Source: Candidatus Aenigmatarchaeota archaeon (lineage in GTDB: Archaea; Aenigmatarchaeota; Aenigmatarchaeia; QMZS01). From it: a DNA stretch of 49,613 nt. The DNA is taken from NCBI GenBank assembly GCA_016932615.1, contig JAFGCN010000001.1:1-49613 (forward strand). The letters run 5' to 3'. This document shows positions 16,403 through 24,589 of this stretch, piece after piece (position 1 is the stretch's first letter; the number at the start of each line of letters is the position of its first letter). The position numbers and the translations under genes are program-made. The notes below the pieces were generated by a model. That model was given only the letters and a program-made list of their open reading frames with translations. It was not told where the DNA came from and did not search any database.

Positions 16403-17161
16403 ATGAAAAAACTTGCGATTGTTTCGGGAAAGGGAGGCATAGGAAAGACCACTTTAGCAATGAACTTGGCATACCTTTTGCACAACAAGTACAACGTTGA
16501 CTCGGCAGTTGTCGATTGCAATCTCACCACCCCGCATTTGAGTGTTTCCCTTGGCTACTACGACAACAACCGGACACTGAACAGGGTTCTTACAGGGCAC
16601 ACTCCGCTTGAGGAGGCAATTGTCGAGCACCCGGTTGGGCTCAAAGTCCTGCCGGCGTCAAACGACATAAAGGACCTTGAGGGGGTTGATATAAACCTTC
16701 TTCGCTCTGCGATACAAAATGCCAGCACTAACCTGATTCTGGACTCAGCACCCGGAATAGGGCGGGAGGGTCTTGCCTCTATTCAGGCAGCAGACGAGAT
16801 ACTTTTCGTCACCCACCCTCACAGGTCGGCCGTTGAAGACATACGAAGGTGCAGCAAGGTGGCAGAGATGCTGGACAAGAAAGTGCTGGGTGTTGTCGTA
16901 AACTGCAGGAAGGGCTTAAAGCATGAAATGACCCGGGAAGAAATCGAGGCAATTACGGAAACGCCCGTTCTTACGGAAATCCCCTATGACCTTGACATAG
17001 AAAAAAGCGTTTCTGCCCGGCTTCCTCTGGACGTTTACAAGCACACTTCAAAGGCAAACGAGTCATTCTACAAGATCTGCTCCGAGCTTACAGGCATACC
17101 TTACAGGAAGCCAAGGACTGTTTTTGGCCGGCTTTTCTGGAAGATTGGGCTTAGGAAGTAA
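16403..17161 (+). CDS. MinD/ParA-type ATPase (copy 1)
   Basis: 252 residues from ATG 16403. Deviant Walker A 'SGKGGIGKTT' (about 8-17), Walker A' 'VDCNLTTPHL', Walker B 'LILDSAPG' and the 'VVNCRKG' specificity region place it in the MinD subgroup of P-loop ATPases that cycle on membranes. The last residues 'TVFGRLFWKIGLRK' can form an amphipathic helix with basic and bulky hydrophobic faces, like the MinD membrane-targeting sequence. It is a close paralogue of the gene at 22768 and more distant from the one at 19530. Three secreted or anchored proteins follow in the same direction. No cell-division partner (MinC/MinE) is seen, so a role in positioning surface structures is a reasonable inference. 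Confidence 0.9.
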   Translation: MKKLAIVSGKGGIGKTTLAMNLAYLLHNKYNVDSAVVDCNLTTPHLSVSLGYYDNNRTLNRVLTGHTPLEEAIVEHPVGLKVLPASNDIKDLEGVDINLLRSAIQNASTNLILDSAPGIGREGLASIQAADEILFVTHPHRSAVEDIRRCSKVAEMLDKKVLGVVVNCRKGLKHEMTREEIEAITETPVLTEIPYDLDIEKSVSARLPLDVYKHTSKANESFYKICSELTGIPYRKPRTVFGRLFWKIGLRK

Positions 17162-17218
17162 TCCTGCCTTGATTTTTGGCTGCATTTTGGCTATCTTATT
17201 ATTTTTGCCTCGAAATTT

Positions 17219-18157
17219 ATGAGGTATTTAGCTACCCTTTCCCTCCTGGCGTTACTGGTTCTGTGTCCGGTAAGCGCTTTTTCGATAGGGACCGCGCCAG
17301 GAGTGCAGTATGTGGGAGAGTTTAGCCCCGGGGAAAATACTTACGTCAAGTTTTATCTTCTCACAAATGCCCAGGGTGATATTCTTACTACACTTTCTTA
17401 TATGAGGCCGCACCTGGAGCTTTATTACCCCGGGAAGTTGAGGTATATTTCAGCTTACGAGGCCTCCCAGCAGGACATTACGGGCTGGATTGCCTTCCAG
17501 CAAAACCCGGTTCTTGTTTCGCCCCGCAAAAGCATCATAGCAACTCTTCAGGGAGGCGAAGTCGTAAAGGCAAATGCGGAAGTCGTATTCAAGCTAAGCA
17601 TTCCCAAGAACGCGGAGCCGGGTTATCATGTGGGCTCTGTTTCTCTTGCCCCTAAGGTCGTGACAACCGGAGGGGGAACGGGAGTTTCGACGCTTGGCAT
17701 AACCCGCTATGTTTTCATTTTCAAGGTGCGAGGCCCTGCCGAGAGAAGCGGTGAGGTAAAGACAATGTACGGCGACAGGGTTGATGAAAGCCGGGCAAGG
17801 GTCGACGTTTTGTTCAAGAATACCGGAAAAGATACTCTTTCAGTCTGGGTCGAGTCGCTTAACATATATGATGATTACGGAAACACTGTTGCAAATCTTG
17901 AGTCCGGGCTTGTTTATGTGCCGCCTGGGGAAACAAAGATTCTGCCTGTATATTGGAGCAACAGGAACGCAAGCGGTGTTTACCAGGCAGAGGTCAAGAC
18001 GAACTACATTACTGGCTTTGCGACAAAAACCGTTTCAATTGAAATACCTATCCAGCCATCAATGCCTGTTCCAGAGAGCCCCAAGTTCCAGATTCCGTGG
18101 TGGCTGATACTGCTGGTAATACTTCTGATAATATTAATAATTTATTGGAAGTACTAA
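17219..18157 (+). CDS. Secreted, C-terminally anchored beta-sandwich protein
   Basis: 312 residues. It has a signal peptide (about 1-20, ending 'PVSAFS'). Two beta-rich domains follow: the first about 25-165, the second, Ig-like, about 185-275 with 'VLFKNTGKDTLSVWV'. A Pro-rich stretch and one very hydrophobic C-terminal helix 'WWLILLVILLIILIIYW' end almost at the terminus. The architecture resembles chaperone-like or WxL-interacting (DUF916-like) surface proteins; that similarity is suggestive only. It is followed after 1 nt by the pilin-like gene, so translation is probably coupled. Confidence 0.8.
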   Translation: MRYLATLSLLALLVLCPVSAFSIGTAPGVQYVGEFSPGENTYVKFYLLTNAQGDILTTLSYMRPHLELYYPGKLRYISAYEASQQDITGWIAFQQNPVLVSPRKSIIATLQGGEVVKANAEVVFKLSIPKNAEPGYHVGSVSLAPKVVTTGGGTGVSTLGITRYVFIFKVRGPAERSGEVKTMYGDRVDESRARVDVLFKNTGKDTLSVWVESLNIYDDYGNTVANLESGLVYVPPGETKILPVYWSNRNASGVYQAEVKTNYITGFATKTVSIEIPIQPSMPVPESPKFQIPWWLILLVILLIILIIYWKY

Positions 18158-18158
18158 T

Positions 18159-18638
18159 ATGAAAAGCACTAAAAGCAAGAGTAAGCTAGGCATAAACCCG
18201 GTTATTGGCGCGGCGGCCGTCGTTCTTTTGATAGCAGTCCTGGTTTTGGGCGCAAGCGCCAAAGTCCAGGAGACAACATATCCGCTCAAGGCAAACGTGA
18301 CTGAGCTTCGGCTTAACGACAGCAAAATCCTGATTGGCGTTTCGAATGACGCTGACCAGCTTGATTTTGGGGTTGTTTCGGTGAATATGAGCGTACAAAA
18401 GGAGCTTGACATAAGGAACTTCGAAAAGGTGCCTGCCAAGGTCATAATATCCAGGTCTGGAAATATTGCACCCATGGTTTCCGTTTCGGAAAGTTCGATT
18501 GTTCTTTCAGGAGGCGAGACGAGAAAAGTCTTCATCGAGTTCAACGCTACCGAGAAAGGAGAATATAGCGGAGTTTTGACTATGGTTGTCAGGACGCCCA
18601 AGTATGCGATTCTAGCCCCACTTTCACTATGGAAATAA
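18159..18638 (+). CDS. Type IV pilin-like secreted protein with beta domain
   Basis: 159 residues. The N-terminus is a short basic segment (KSTKSKSK), then 'LGINPVIGAAAVVLLIAVLVLG'-type sequence (residues about 10-31): Gly at the expected prepilin-peptidase site, followed by the 'xxPVIG' start and about 20 hydrophobic residues, as in archaeal type IV pilins. The rest (about 40-159) is a beta-sandwich with 'LDFGVVSVNMSVQKELDIRN' and 'SGGETRKVFIEF' strands, like bacterial/archaeal Ig-like surface modules. An ordinary signal anchor is the alternative. The 3' end overlaps the next gene by 10 nt, so the two are translationally coupled. Confidence 0.7.
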   Translation: MKSTKSKSKLGINPVIGAAAVVLLIAVLVLGASAKVQETTYPLKANVTELRLNDSKILIGVSNDADQLDFGVVSVNMSVQKELDIRNFEKVPAKVIISRSGNIAPMVSVSESSIVLSGGETRKVFIEFNATEKGEYSGVLTMVVRTPKYAILAPLSLWK

Positions 18639-19459
18639 AGCCCCTTGTTTTGTTTGTTTTTCTTGCATTTGCTTTTTCTGTTCCAGCCAGCGCAATGTCG
18701 GTGGATATCGAAATAATGGATGCCCTGAATGGAAGGAGCTCTTTTCTTGAATTTAACAACACGACTGCAGCATATTTCAGCTTTGACTGGGAAAACATTG
18801 GCTCTCTCGATTGCAATGCCCGGCTTAGGGTGGACATAACCGACCCGGAAGGCAGGGTGAATTCAGTGTGGAGCAGGGAAATTCCACTTGCTCCCGGTGA
18901 CAGCGGTCTTTTTGAGGCATATTACTTTCCGAAGGAGAGAGGAAGGTACCGGGCCGAAATCTACATGCAGTACTGTAACGAGTTTCTCAGGGTCTCAAGG
19001 TTTAATTTCACTTACTCGCCTGCAAACCAACTTCTTTCTTCAGGCGACCTGAAAATTTCCGCAAGTTCAGATGAGGATGAGGTCTTCTTTTCACTTGACC
19101 CGAAAATAGACCTGACGGGCGTGCGGATAATCCCCCTAAGCCATCCCAAGACCTGGATATTCGAGCCCGCAAAGGTAGGTGAGATTTCAGCGGGAACACA
19201 CAAGGAAGCGGTATTGGGCTATAAGCCAGCGGTATGGATGCCGCGAAATGTCACCTTTGCGGTGGTTTCCGATGAGGGCTACCGGGAGGTGAACGTCCAG
19301 CTTGAAAGGGGTAAAAACCACACATCAACCCTGATATTTTTGCTTGCTCTCGCTCTCATAATCTCCATTGCCTTTAACCTCTCCTTTTTTAAGCTTCCAA
19401 AAAGGCCCGACGGCAAGGAGAAGGAAAAAGAGGAAACCCCCAGGAAGGGCAAAAAATAA
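18629..19459 (+). CDS. Secreted, C-terminally anchored beta-rich protein
   Basis: 276 residues. It has a signal peptide (about 1-23, 'FVFLAFAFSVPASA'), then two predicted beta-sandwich domains (about 24-130 and 135-230). A single transmembrane helix (about 233-252) and a short Lys/Glu-rich cytoplasmic tail (about 253-276) follow. No family is recognised. Its start lies inside the end of the pilin-like gene. The topology (outside beta domains, one anchor, charged inner tail) matches the other surface proteins of the locus. The tail could be what a membrane-bound MinD-type ATPase contacts (inference). Confidence 0.78.
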   Translation: MEIKPLVLFVFLAFAFSVPASAMSVDIEIMDALNGRSSFLEFNNTTAAYFSFDWENIGSLDCNARLRVDITDPEGRVNSVWSREIPLAPGDSGLFEAYYFPKERGRYRAEIYMQYCNEFLRVSRFNFTYSPANQLLSSGDLKISASSDEDEVFFSLDPKIDLTGVRIIPLSHPKTWIFEPAKVGEISAGTHKEAVLGYKPAVWMPRNVTFAVVSDEGYREVNVQLERGKNHTSTLIFLLALALIISIAFNLSFFKLPKRPDGKEKEKEETPRKGKK

Positions 19460-19500
19460 CTGAAAATCTCAAAAACGCCAGGAAAACCAAAAATATTCAA

Positions 19501-19510
19501 TAAATATTAT
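19501..19510 (+). promoter_or_regulatory. TATA box of second MinD-type gene
   Basis: TAAATATTAT is centred about 25 nt before the ATG at 19530. This suggests a leaderless transcript and an internal promoter for the second half of the locus. Confidence 0.5.
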
Positions 19511-19529
19511 AATACCTCGGTATATAGTT

Positions 19530-20288
19530 ATGGTCTATGGTACGGGGACTAAGATTATAGGCGTTTCTTCTGGCAAGGGTGGGGTAGGAAAAACCACTTT
19601 TTCCATAAACCTCAGCGCAGCCCTGTACGAGATGGGATACCAGAATATTCTTGTCGATGGGGACATTTCAAACGCAAACCTGTCCGTTCAGCTTGGCCTG
19701 CAGCATAATACCATAACTGTCCAGGACTTGGTTACCGAAAAGCTAAACCCAATGCACGCGATAAGGATTCACCATTCCGGGCTTAGAATACTCCCTGCAG
19801 CCCTTTCCATTCAAAAGGCAAATGTCGAGATGCATGACCTTCGCACACGCCTGTCCCCACTCAACGAGACCTTTATCATGGATTTTCCGCCTGGTATTGC
19901 AAGAAATGTCGAGCAGCTTATGGAGCTTTGCGATGAGATAATTGTCCTCACCACACCGGAAGTCACATCCATAACAGACGCGGTAAAGACAGTAGAGCTT
20001 GCAAAGCAGCTTAGAAAGCCATTTTTAGGGATGGTGGTCAACAGGGTTTCCGGGGAGTGGTTTGAGCTTACTCCCGCCGAAATACAGTCGATGTCCGAGA
20101 GCCACATTCTTGGAACTATCGCTGAGGACAAGAAGGTGAAAAGGTCTAACTTTGAGTCCCTCCCATATGTATTCAGGTATCCTTATTCGAAAGCGGCAAT
20201 AGACACGCGGCTTATCGCCTGCCGGCTTTTAGGCAAGCCCTACTCCGGGCCCAAGTATAACTTCTTGAGGAACTTGCTTGAAAGATGA
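19530..20288 (+). CDS. MinD/ParA-type ATPase (copy 2)
   Basis: 252 residues. Deviant Walker A 'SGKGGVGKTT' (about 14-23), A' 'VDGDISNANLSVQLGL', Walker B 'FIMDFPPG' and 'MVVNRVSG' are all intact, closer to classical MinD/FlhG than copies 1 and 3. The C-terminal 'YNFLRNLLER' is a plausible short amphipathic membrane-targeting helix. The stop overlaps the start of the 828-residue surface protein by 4 nt (ATGA), so translation is coupled one-to-one with an anchored extracellular protein, an arrangement not expected for a cell-division MinD. The gene has its own TATA box. Confidence 0.9.
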   Translation: MVYGTGTKIIGVSSGKGGVGKTTFSINLSAALYEMGYQNILVDGDISNANLSVQLGLQHNTITVQDLVTEKLNPMHAIRIHHSGLRILPAALSIQKANVEMHDLRTRLSPLNETFIMDFPPGIARNVEQLMELCDEIIVLTTPEVTSITDAVKTVELAKQLRKPFLGMVVNRVSGEWFELTPAEIQSMSESHILGTIAEDKKVKRSNFESLPYVFRYPYSKAAIDTRLIACRLLGKPYSGPKYNFLRNLLER

Positions 20289-22771
20289 ATCGCAGATTGG
20301 TTTTGGCAGGGGCGTTTCTTTTGGTGATGGCGGCAGTGATTGTGCCAGCATTCGCTGCCGAGGATATAATTTCAGACCTCACAATTACAATTGACGGGCA
20401 GGTGGTTACAGACAGCGGGGTTTGGATAAGGGAATATTCCGGGCAAAGCACGTACGAAAAAAACAGCGGGCCTGTGCTGCATGCAGTTTCCACCTGTAGG
20501 AGTGCTAATGGCACTTCCGGGGACCTGGCGCTTACACTTTACCCGATTGGAAGCGCTTACCTTCGAAGGACATTTACGGGTGACGCAACAACAGACTTTA
20601 CCCTGAAAAACCTTTGGGGTTATGGTAGATATACGATTGAAGCCAGCTGCTCGGTTGGAAACCAGACTTCCGCAATCTCCAAGAGTTTCTCTGTACACAA
20701 GATGGAATTTTTCTTCCAGAACTCTGACACTATTGAGGCCGAAATCGGTTTTGAGGCAAAAGTGCCCCTTATTTATCGGCTCGATGGGAATATAATTGCC
20801 GATAAAAACAACATCACCATCCGTCTCAGAGACGCTTCACACACATACCTTAGCTCAGTGCCAGACTACCTTGAAAGCATTGGAGGGGACTACGTGGAAA
20901 TTTCTGTAGCCGTGCCTTATGACGTTCCTGAGGGGAAAAGGACGCTTGATGTGATAACTAATTACGAGGGCTATTCAGTAAACATAAGCAGAAGCATCGA
21001 GATACTTTCTCCGATAGATGTCGAGATTGAAACCGAGTCGGTTTCCTGCAGGGCGAACGAGTATTGCCCTTTTGAGATTTCTGTTCTTGTGACAACAAAC
21101 GGCCCTAAGTCGGTTTCGGAATACGCCACTGGAAATTTCCTGGTTGGAATTTACCGGGCAAGTGACGGGGCGCTTTCGGATTACCCGTCGATAACCAGGG
21201 TTGACTGCAACGAGAACACGAAGCGGTGCATTCTCAAGCTCATGACCGACGAAAAAGTCACTCCCGGAGACTACACACTCAAGGTTTCTGTAGTGGATAA
21301 CCAGCTTGGAAGCGCGCCAAAATTCCTGCCTCTATCATGCTCCTACTTTTTGCAGGGCACCATAAGAAATGCGGAAAACAGCGCGGTGAGGGCGAAGATG
21401 ACCTTCATAAACAAGGACACAAAACGGGTCGTTACAAAGGAGTTTTCCGGAGATTATGTAATTGAAATACTGAGGGGAACCTATGACATTTCGATGGACC
21501 TTCAGGGCGGAGCCCTTATCGCGGAGGTGACGAATGCAAGCTTTGAAAATGCGCTTCTTGAATCAACAAAGAACATAAATTTCGATTCCTTCGAGCAGGC
21601 AGACCTTCTTGCAGGAGTGCATACCGTAAGAGTGGTTGTCCTTGAGCTTGGATTTGACTTCGAGACAATGAACCTTAAGATTCCTTATAACAATGTCAAT
21701 GTTTACAATGAGGAGAACCTTGAGGTTTACCGTTGCCTGAACTGGAACTTCGGGACAAGAAAATGCAATGGAAACTGGACTGTGGTTGAGGGAACCGTCC
21801 TGAATTCAGTTGCTGATATTGTTGAGCTTGACACTGAACGGGCTTCAGCGCTTTTACTGGGCGAGAAAAAATTCCTTCACTTCAATACTGTGGGCTCTGC
21901 CACAAAGGAAACCGGGCTTGGCGGAGTGGTTCCCATTGAAGGCCAGATTCTGGACTCTGACGGAAAAGAGATTTCCGGCGTAAATATTACTCTGAAGGCA
22001 GATGGGTACCAGACAACTGTTGGGACTGTCAACGATGGCTCGTTTCTTGGCTATGTGACACTTCCCTACAAAGAAGGGCTTTTTGATGTCCAGGTTATTG
22101 CAGAAAAAAGCCCTTATGTTGGCTGCAGCGACAAGGTCGTGCTAAAGACTGTAAAAAAGGAAGGTCTTGCAATGGTTTTGCCTGAAGACCAGATTTCACT
22201 TGCCCTTGATGAGCCGAGAACTGTAGAGATATCGGTTGTAAATGACGGGCAGGTTGAGATTACAAACATTTACCTCCGGCTTGACGGAATTTCAACTAAA
22301 ACTTACGCGCTTGTGCCGGACAATATCAATCGGCTTTCCCCAGGCGAAACCAAGGTGCTTAAGCTTAACCTAAATATGAGTTCTGAGGAGTGTGGGGAAA
22401 AATGCCTCCAGTACACCTCGGTTGGCGTTGAGGCAAGAGGCCAGTCGGAAAGCGGGCAGGAGGTGAGCGTTTCAGGAACTTTCATAATAGAGCTTCAAAA
22501 GTCGCTTGGCATCGCCTCTCAGGAAAATTCCGGGCTTTCTGGCCTGTCGGGAATGTTCTCATTTCCGGCGGTTTCCAATACAATGCTCCTGAATGGTGTG
22601 ATAGTTTTGTGCATAGTGATTGTGGCGATACTTATAATAAAGAAGAAGAGGGGTTCGCCTTCCGGGGGAATAAGGGGTCCTTACCAGCAGCCGCTCGGTG
22701 GGGGCGCTCCAAGAACCAGCGTCGTATCCTCGATAAAAACAATAAGAAATGAAATCAAGAACAAAAAATGA
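20285..22771 (+). CDS. Large secreted protein with carboxypeptidase-regulatory-like and CARDB/NEW3-like domains, C-terminal anchor
   Basis: 828 residues. It has a signal peptide (about 1-25), then several predicted beta-sandwich domains (about 30-545). A carboxypeptidase-regulatory-like domain (about 549-609, 'GQILDSDGKEISGVNITLKA') and a NEW3/CARDB-type domain (about 630-740, 'VEISVVNDGQVEITNIYLRL') follow. One transmembrane helix (about 763-787) and a 40-residue Gly/Pro-rich, basic cytoplasmic tail end the protein. Both ends overlap MinD-type genes by 4 nt (ATGA), so three genes form a tightly coupled unit: ATPase, anchored surface protein, ATPase. It has fewer sequons than the giant proteins downstream. 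The likely role is the extracellular part of the assembly the ATPases organise (inference). Confidence 0.85.
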   Translation: MNRRLVLAGAFLLVMAAVIVPAFAAEDIISDLTITIDGQVVTDSGVWIREYSGQSTYEKNSGPVLHAVSTCRSANGTSGDLALTLYPIGSAYLRRTFTGDATTDFTLKNLWGYGRYTIEASCSVGNQTSAISKSFSVHKMEFFFQNSDTIEAEIGFEAKVPLIYRLDGNIIADKNNITIRLRDASHTYLSSVPDYLESIGGDYVEISVAVPYDVPEGKRTLDVITNYEGYSVNISRSIEILSPIDVEIETESVSCRANEYCPFEISVLVTTNGPKSVSEYATGNFLVGIYRASDGALSDYPSITRVDCNENTKRCILKLMTDEKVTPGDYTLKVSVVDNQLGSAPKFLPLSCSYFLQGTIRNAENSAVRAKMTFINKDTKRVVTKEFSGDYVIEILRGTYDISMDLQGGALIAEVTNASFENALLESTKNINFDSFEQADLLAGVHTVRVVVLELGFDFETMNLKIPYNNVNVYNEENLEVYRCLNWNFGTRKCNGNWTVVEGTVLNSVADIVELDTERASALLLGEKKFLHFNTVGSATKETGLGGVVPIEGQILDSDGKEISGVNITLKADGYQTTVGTVNDGSFLGYVTLPYKEGLFDVQVIAEKSPYVGCSDKVVLKTVKKEGLAMVLPEDQISLALDEPRTVEISVVNDGQVEITNIYLRLDGISTKTYALVPDNINRLSPGETKVLKLNLNMSSEECGEKCLQYTSVGVEARGQSESGQEVSVSGTFIIELQKSLGIASQENSGLSGLSGMFSFPAVSNTMLLNGVIVLCIVIVAILIIKKKRGSPSGGIRGPYQQPLGGGAPRTSVVSSIKTIRNEIKNKK

Positions 22772-23520
22772 GCAAGCTTGCAATTGTTTCCGGAAAAGGC
22801 GGCGTTGGAAAGACAACTCTTGCGCTTAATCTCGGCTACCTGCTTCACAACAAATTCAATCGCGATACCACCATAGTTGACTGTAATCTCACTACCCCTC
22901 ACCTTACAATTAATCTCGGCTCTTATTCGGGACCGGTCACTCTCAACCATGTCCTCAGGGGACAAGCAAAGTTAGGCGAGGCCATTGTTGAGCATCCTGT
23001 AGGAATAAAGCTCGTTCCAGCTTCACTAGACCTCAAAGAGCTTGATGGAGTGGACATCTCCGCCCTTGAAAGAGTCCTTAAGAGCTATGAGTCTAACCTG
23101 ATTCTGGATTCTGCGCCGGGTCTTGGGAGGGAAGGCGTTGCCTCGATTGCCGCTTCAGATGAAATTTTGTTTCTTACCCAGCCATACACGAGCGCTGTTG
23201 TTGACATATTCAGGACGCGAAAGGTCGCAGAAGTCCTGAACAAAAAAGTCCTTGGTGTGGTCGTAAACTCACGCCGCGGGATGAGGCATGAACTTACAAA
23301 CAACGAAATAGAAAAAATCTGTGAGGTTCCTGTCGTTGGAGAAATCCCGTTTGATATTGAAATCGAAAAAAGCCAGGCATCAAAGTTGCCTCTTGCCCTA
23401 TATAATCCTGCTGCCAGGGCAAACCATGCGTTCTATGAAGTCTCGTCCAACATTGCTGGCTACCCGATACAGCCGCCAAAAACCTTTTTGGAGCGGCTGT
23501 TTGAAAGAATAGGACTTTAG
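22768..23520 (+). CDS. MinD/ParA-type ATPase (copy 3)
   Basis: 250 residues. It is nearly co-linear with copy 1: 'SGKGGVGKTTLALNLGYLLH' against 'SGKGGIGKTTLAMNLAYLLH', the same A' motif 'VDCNLTTPHL', 'LILDSAPG' and 'GVVVNSRRGM'. Copies 1 and 3 thus form a recent pair within the locus. The C-terminal 'KTFLERLFERIGL' is a strong candidate for an amphipathic membrane-targeting helix, resembling the end of bacterial MinD. Translation is coupled to the 828-residue anchored protein by ATGA overlap. A GC-rich hairpin lies 28 nt after the stop. Confidence 0.9.
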   Translation: MSKLAIVSGKGGVGKTTLALNLGYLLHNKFNRDTTIVDCNLTTPHLTINLGSYSGPVTLNHVLRGQAKLGEAIVEHPVGIKLVPASLDLKELDGVDISALERVLKSYESNLILDSAPGLGREGVASIAASDEILFLTQPYTSAVVDIFRTRKVAEVLNKKVLGVVVNSRRGMRHELTNNEIEKICEVPVVGEIPFDIEIEKSQASKLPLALYNPAARANHAFYEVSSNIAGYPIQPPKTFLERLFERIGL

Positions 23521-23547
23521 GTCTTTTTGCATTTTAGGATTTATTTG

Positions 23548-23570
23548 GGGCTTGGCTTTCTGCCAGGCCC
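23548..23570 (+). other. GC-rich hairpin after the MinD operon
   Basis: GGGCTTGGC-TTTCT-GCCAGGCCC forms a 9-bp stem (one T-G pair) 28 nt after the stop of the third MinD-type gene. It could affect mRNA ends, but no T-run follows directly. Confidence 0.4.
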
Positions 23571-23661
23571 AATTATCTTACTCTGAAGCCTGCAGACGGT
23601 TATATACTCAGGCACTCTTAATTATGGGGCGTTCTTCCTCCGGAAGTCCGTCTTGAAAAAT

Positions 23662-23961
23662 ATGGAAGGGCTTCTCCTGATGGGACTCGAAATCGCATTT
23701 TTCTTTGGAGTGATTTTTTTTCTGGAGTACCGCAGGCATATTTCTGCTGCTGCCGGAGGAGGGGTTTTTGTTTCCGCCCAGCCCAGGGTGTACCTTACGA
23801 ACAGAAATATCGACAAGGCCTCGGTCCTTTTTGCAGAGGAGTTCCGGAAGATTCTTGACGCCTCTGAGAAGGGGTATGTTTCTTTCGGAACGCAGGACCT
23901 TTACACCACGATAAAAAAGCTGGAATCTAATTTCGAAGATGCAAGACGAACCGGGAATTAG
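23662..23961 (+). CDS. Small membrane protein, unknown function
   Basis: 99 residues from ATG 23662 (a TTG at 23653 adds three). One N-terminal transmembrane helix (about 3-22, 'LMGLEIAFFFGVIFFLEY') precedes a soluble, mostly helical domain with 'VYLTNRNIDKASVLFAEEF' and 'TTIKKLESNF'. No family is recognised. It overlaps the next gene, a HExxH membrane protein, by 23 nt, so the two are probably made together. A TATA-like TTATATA near 23600 lies upstream. Confidence 0.65.
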   Translation: MEGLLLMGLEIAFFFGVIFFLEYRRHISAAAGGGVFVSAQPRVYLTNRNIDKASVLFAEEFRKILDASEKGYVSFGTQDLYTTIKKLESNFEDARRTGN

Positions 23962-24451
23962 CTCTCCTGTCTTTTTTGCGCTTCTTCTGTTTCTTGCAGT
24001 CTTTTTAATAATTTCTCCTTTCGTTCATGAAATGGGTCATATTGCGGCAATAAGGCATTCCGGATGCGACTATACAATTCACCGCTACCAGCTTTCCCTT
24101 CTGGGCGGGCTTGAGGCATCAACAGAGATAAAGTGCCCTCTTCCGCTGGAAGTTTACCCCCTTATACTTGTTTCCGGGTCTCTTTCCACGTTTATATTGG
24201 GGAACTTTCTCCTTCTTTGCTTTTTTCTTTTTTTGAGAGTCCGCGGAAAAATGTGCCTTAAGATTTTTTTCCTGGCTCAGGGCTTTATTCTGCACAGCAT
24301 GGTCTACTTTTTTGAGAGGGGAGAATTCGACCTTTTTCTTCTTCTGGAAGGGCAGGGTTATTCGACAGGCACCCTTCCGGTCGTTGGAACTGTGCTGATA
24401 GCCATGTACCTTTCCCTTGCGTACTTTTCCATAAAGAAGTATGTTGCCTGA
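23939..24451 (+). CDS. M50-like (site-2 protease-like) HExxH membrane protein, copy 1
   Basis: 170 residues with about four hydrophobic spans. The first (about 11-29) leads directly into 'ISPFVHEMGHIAAIRHSG', an HExxH zinc site (H30, E31, H34) in the position it has in site-2-protease/M50 enzymes. The usual third ligand motif (NPDG-like) is not evident, so activity is uncertain. A related protein with 'ISPVIHESAHILALEFSG' is encoded on the opposite strand at 45767-46231, at the far end of the giant surface-protein cluster. Intramembrane processing of surface proteins or their anchors is a plausible role (inference). Confidence 0.78.
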   Translation: MQDEPGISSPVFFALLLFLAVFLIISPFVHEMGHIAAIRHSGCDYTIHRYQLSLLGGLEASTEIKCPLPLEVYPLILVSGSLSTFILGNFLLLCFFLFLRVRGKMCLKIFFLAQGFILHSMVYFFERGEFDLFLLLEGQGYSTGTLPVVGTVLIAMYLSLAYFSIKKYVA

Positions 24452-24473
24452 CGTGCAGGAAGCTTGCATTAGG

Positions 24474-24492
24474 CATTGTCGGGGGGACAATG
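24474..24492 (+). other. Hairpin upstream of giant gene 1
   Basis: CATTGTC-GGGGG-GACAATG is a perfect 7-bp stem in the 140-bp gap between the HExxH gene and the first giant gene. It could be a transcript end or a regulatory site. Confidence 0.35.
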
Positions 24493-24564
24493 GGATTCAT
24501 TTGCTTCGGGTAAAGGGGCTTTTCTTAAATGCCTCTTTTAATTCAGAATTGGGGCATATTTCGG

Positions 24565-24572
24565 CTATATAG
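24565..24572 (+). promoter_or_regulatory. TATA box of giant surface gene 1
   Basis: CTATATAG is centred 24 nt before the ATG at 24592, so the mRNA is probably leaderless. The second giant gene has a TATA box at the same distance. Confidence 0.6.
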
Positions 24573-24589
24573 CGTTTCCCTTAAATAAG

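Noticed and set aside
16403-23520. Plasmid partition or integrated-element interpretation of the ParA/MinD genes
   Set aside because: There is no ParB or parS-like repeats, replication protein or integrase. All three look MinD-type with membrane helices and are coupled to secreted proteins.
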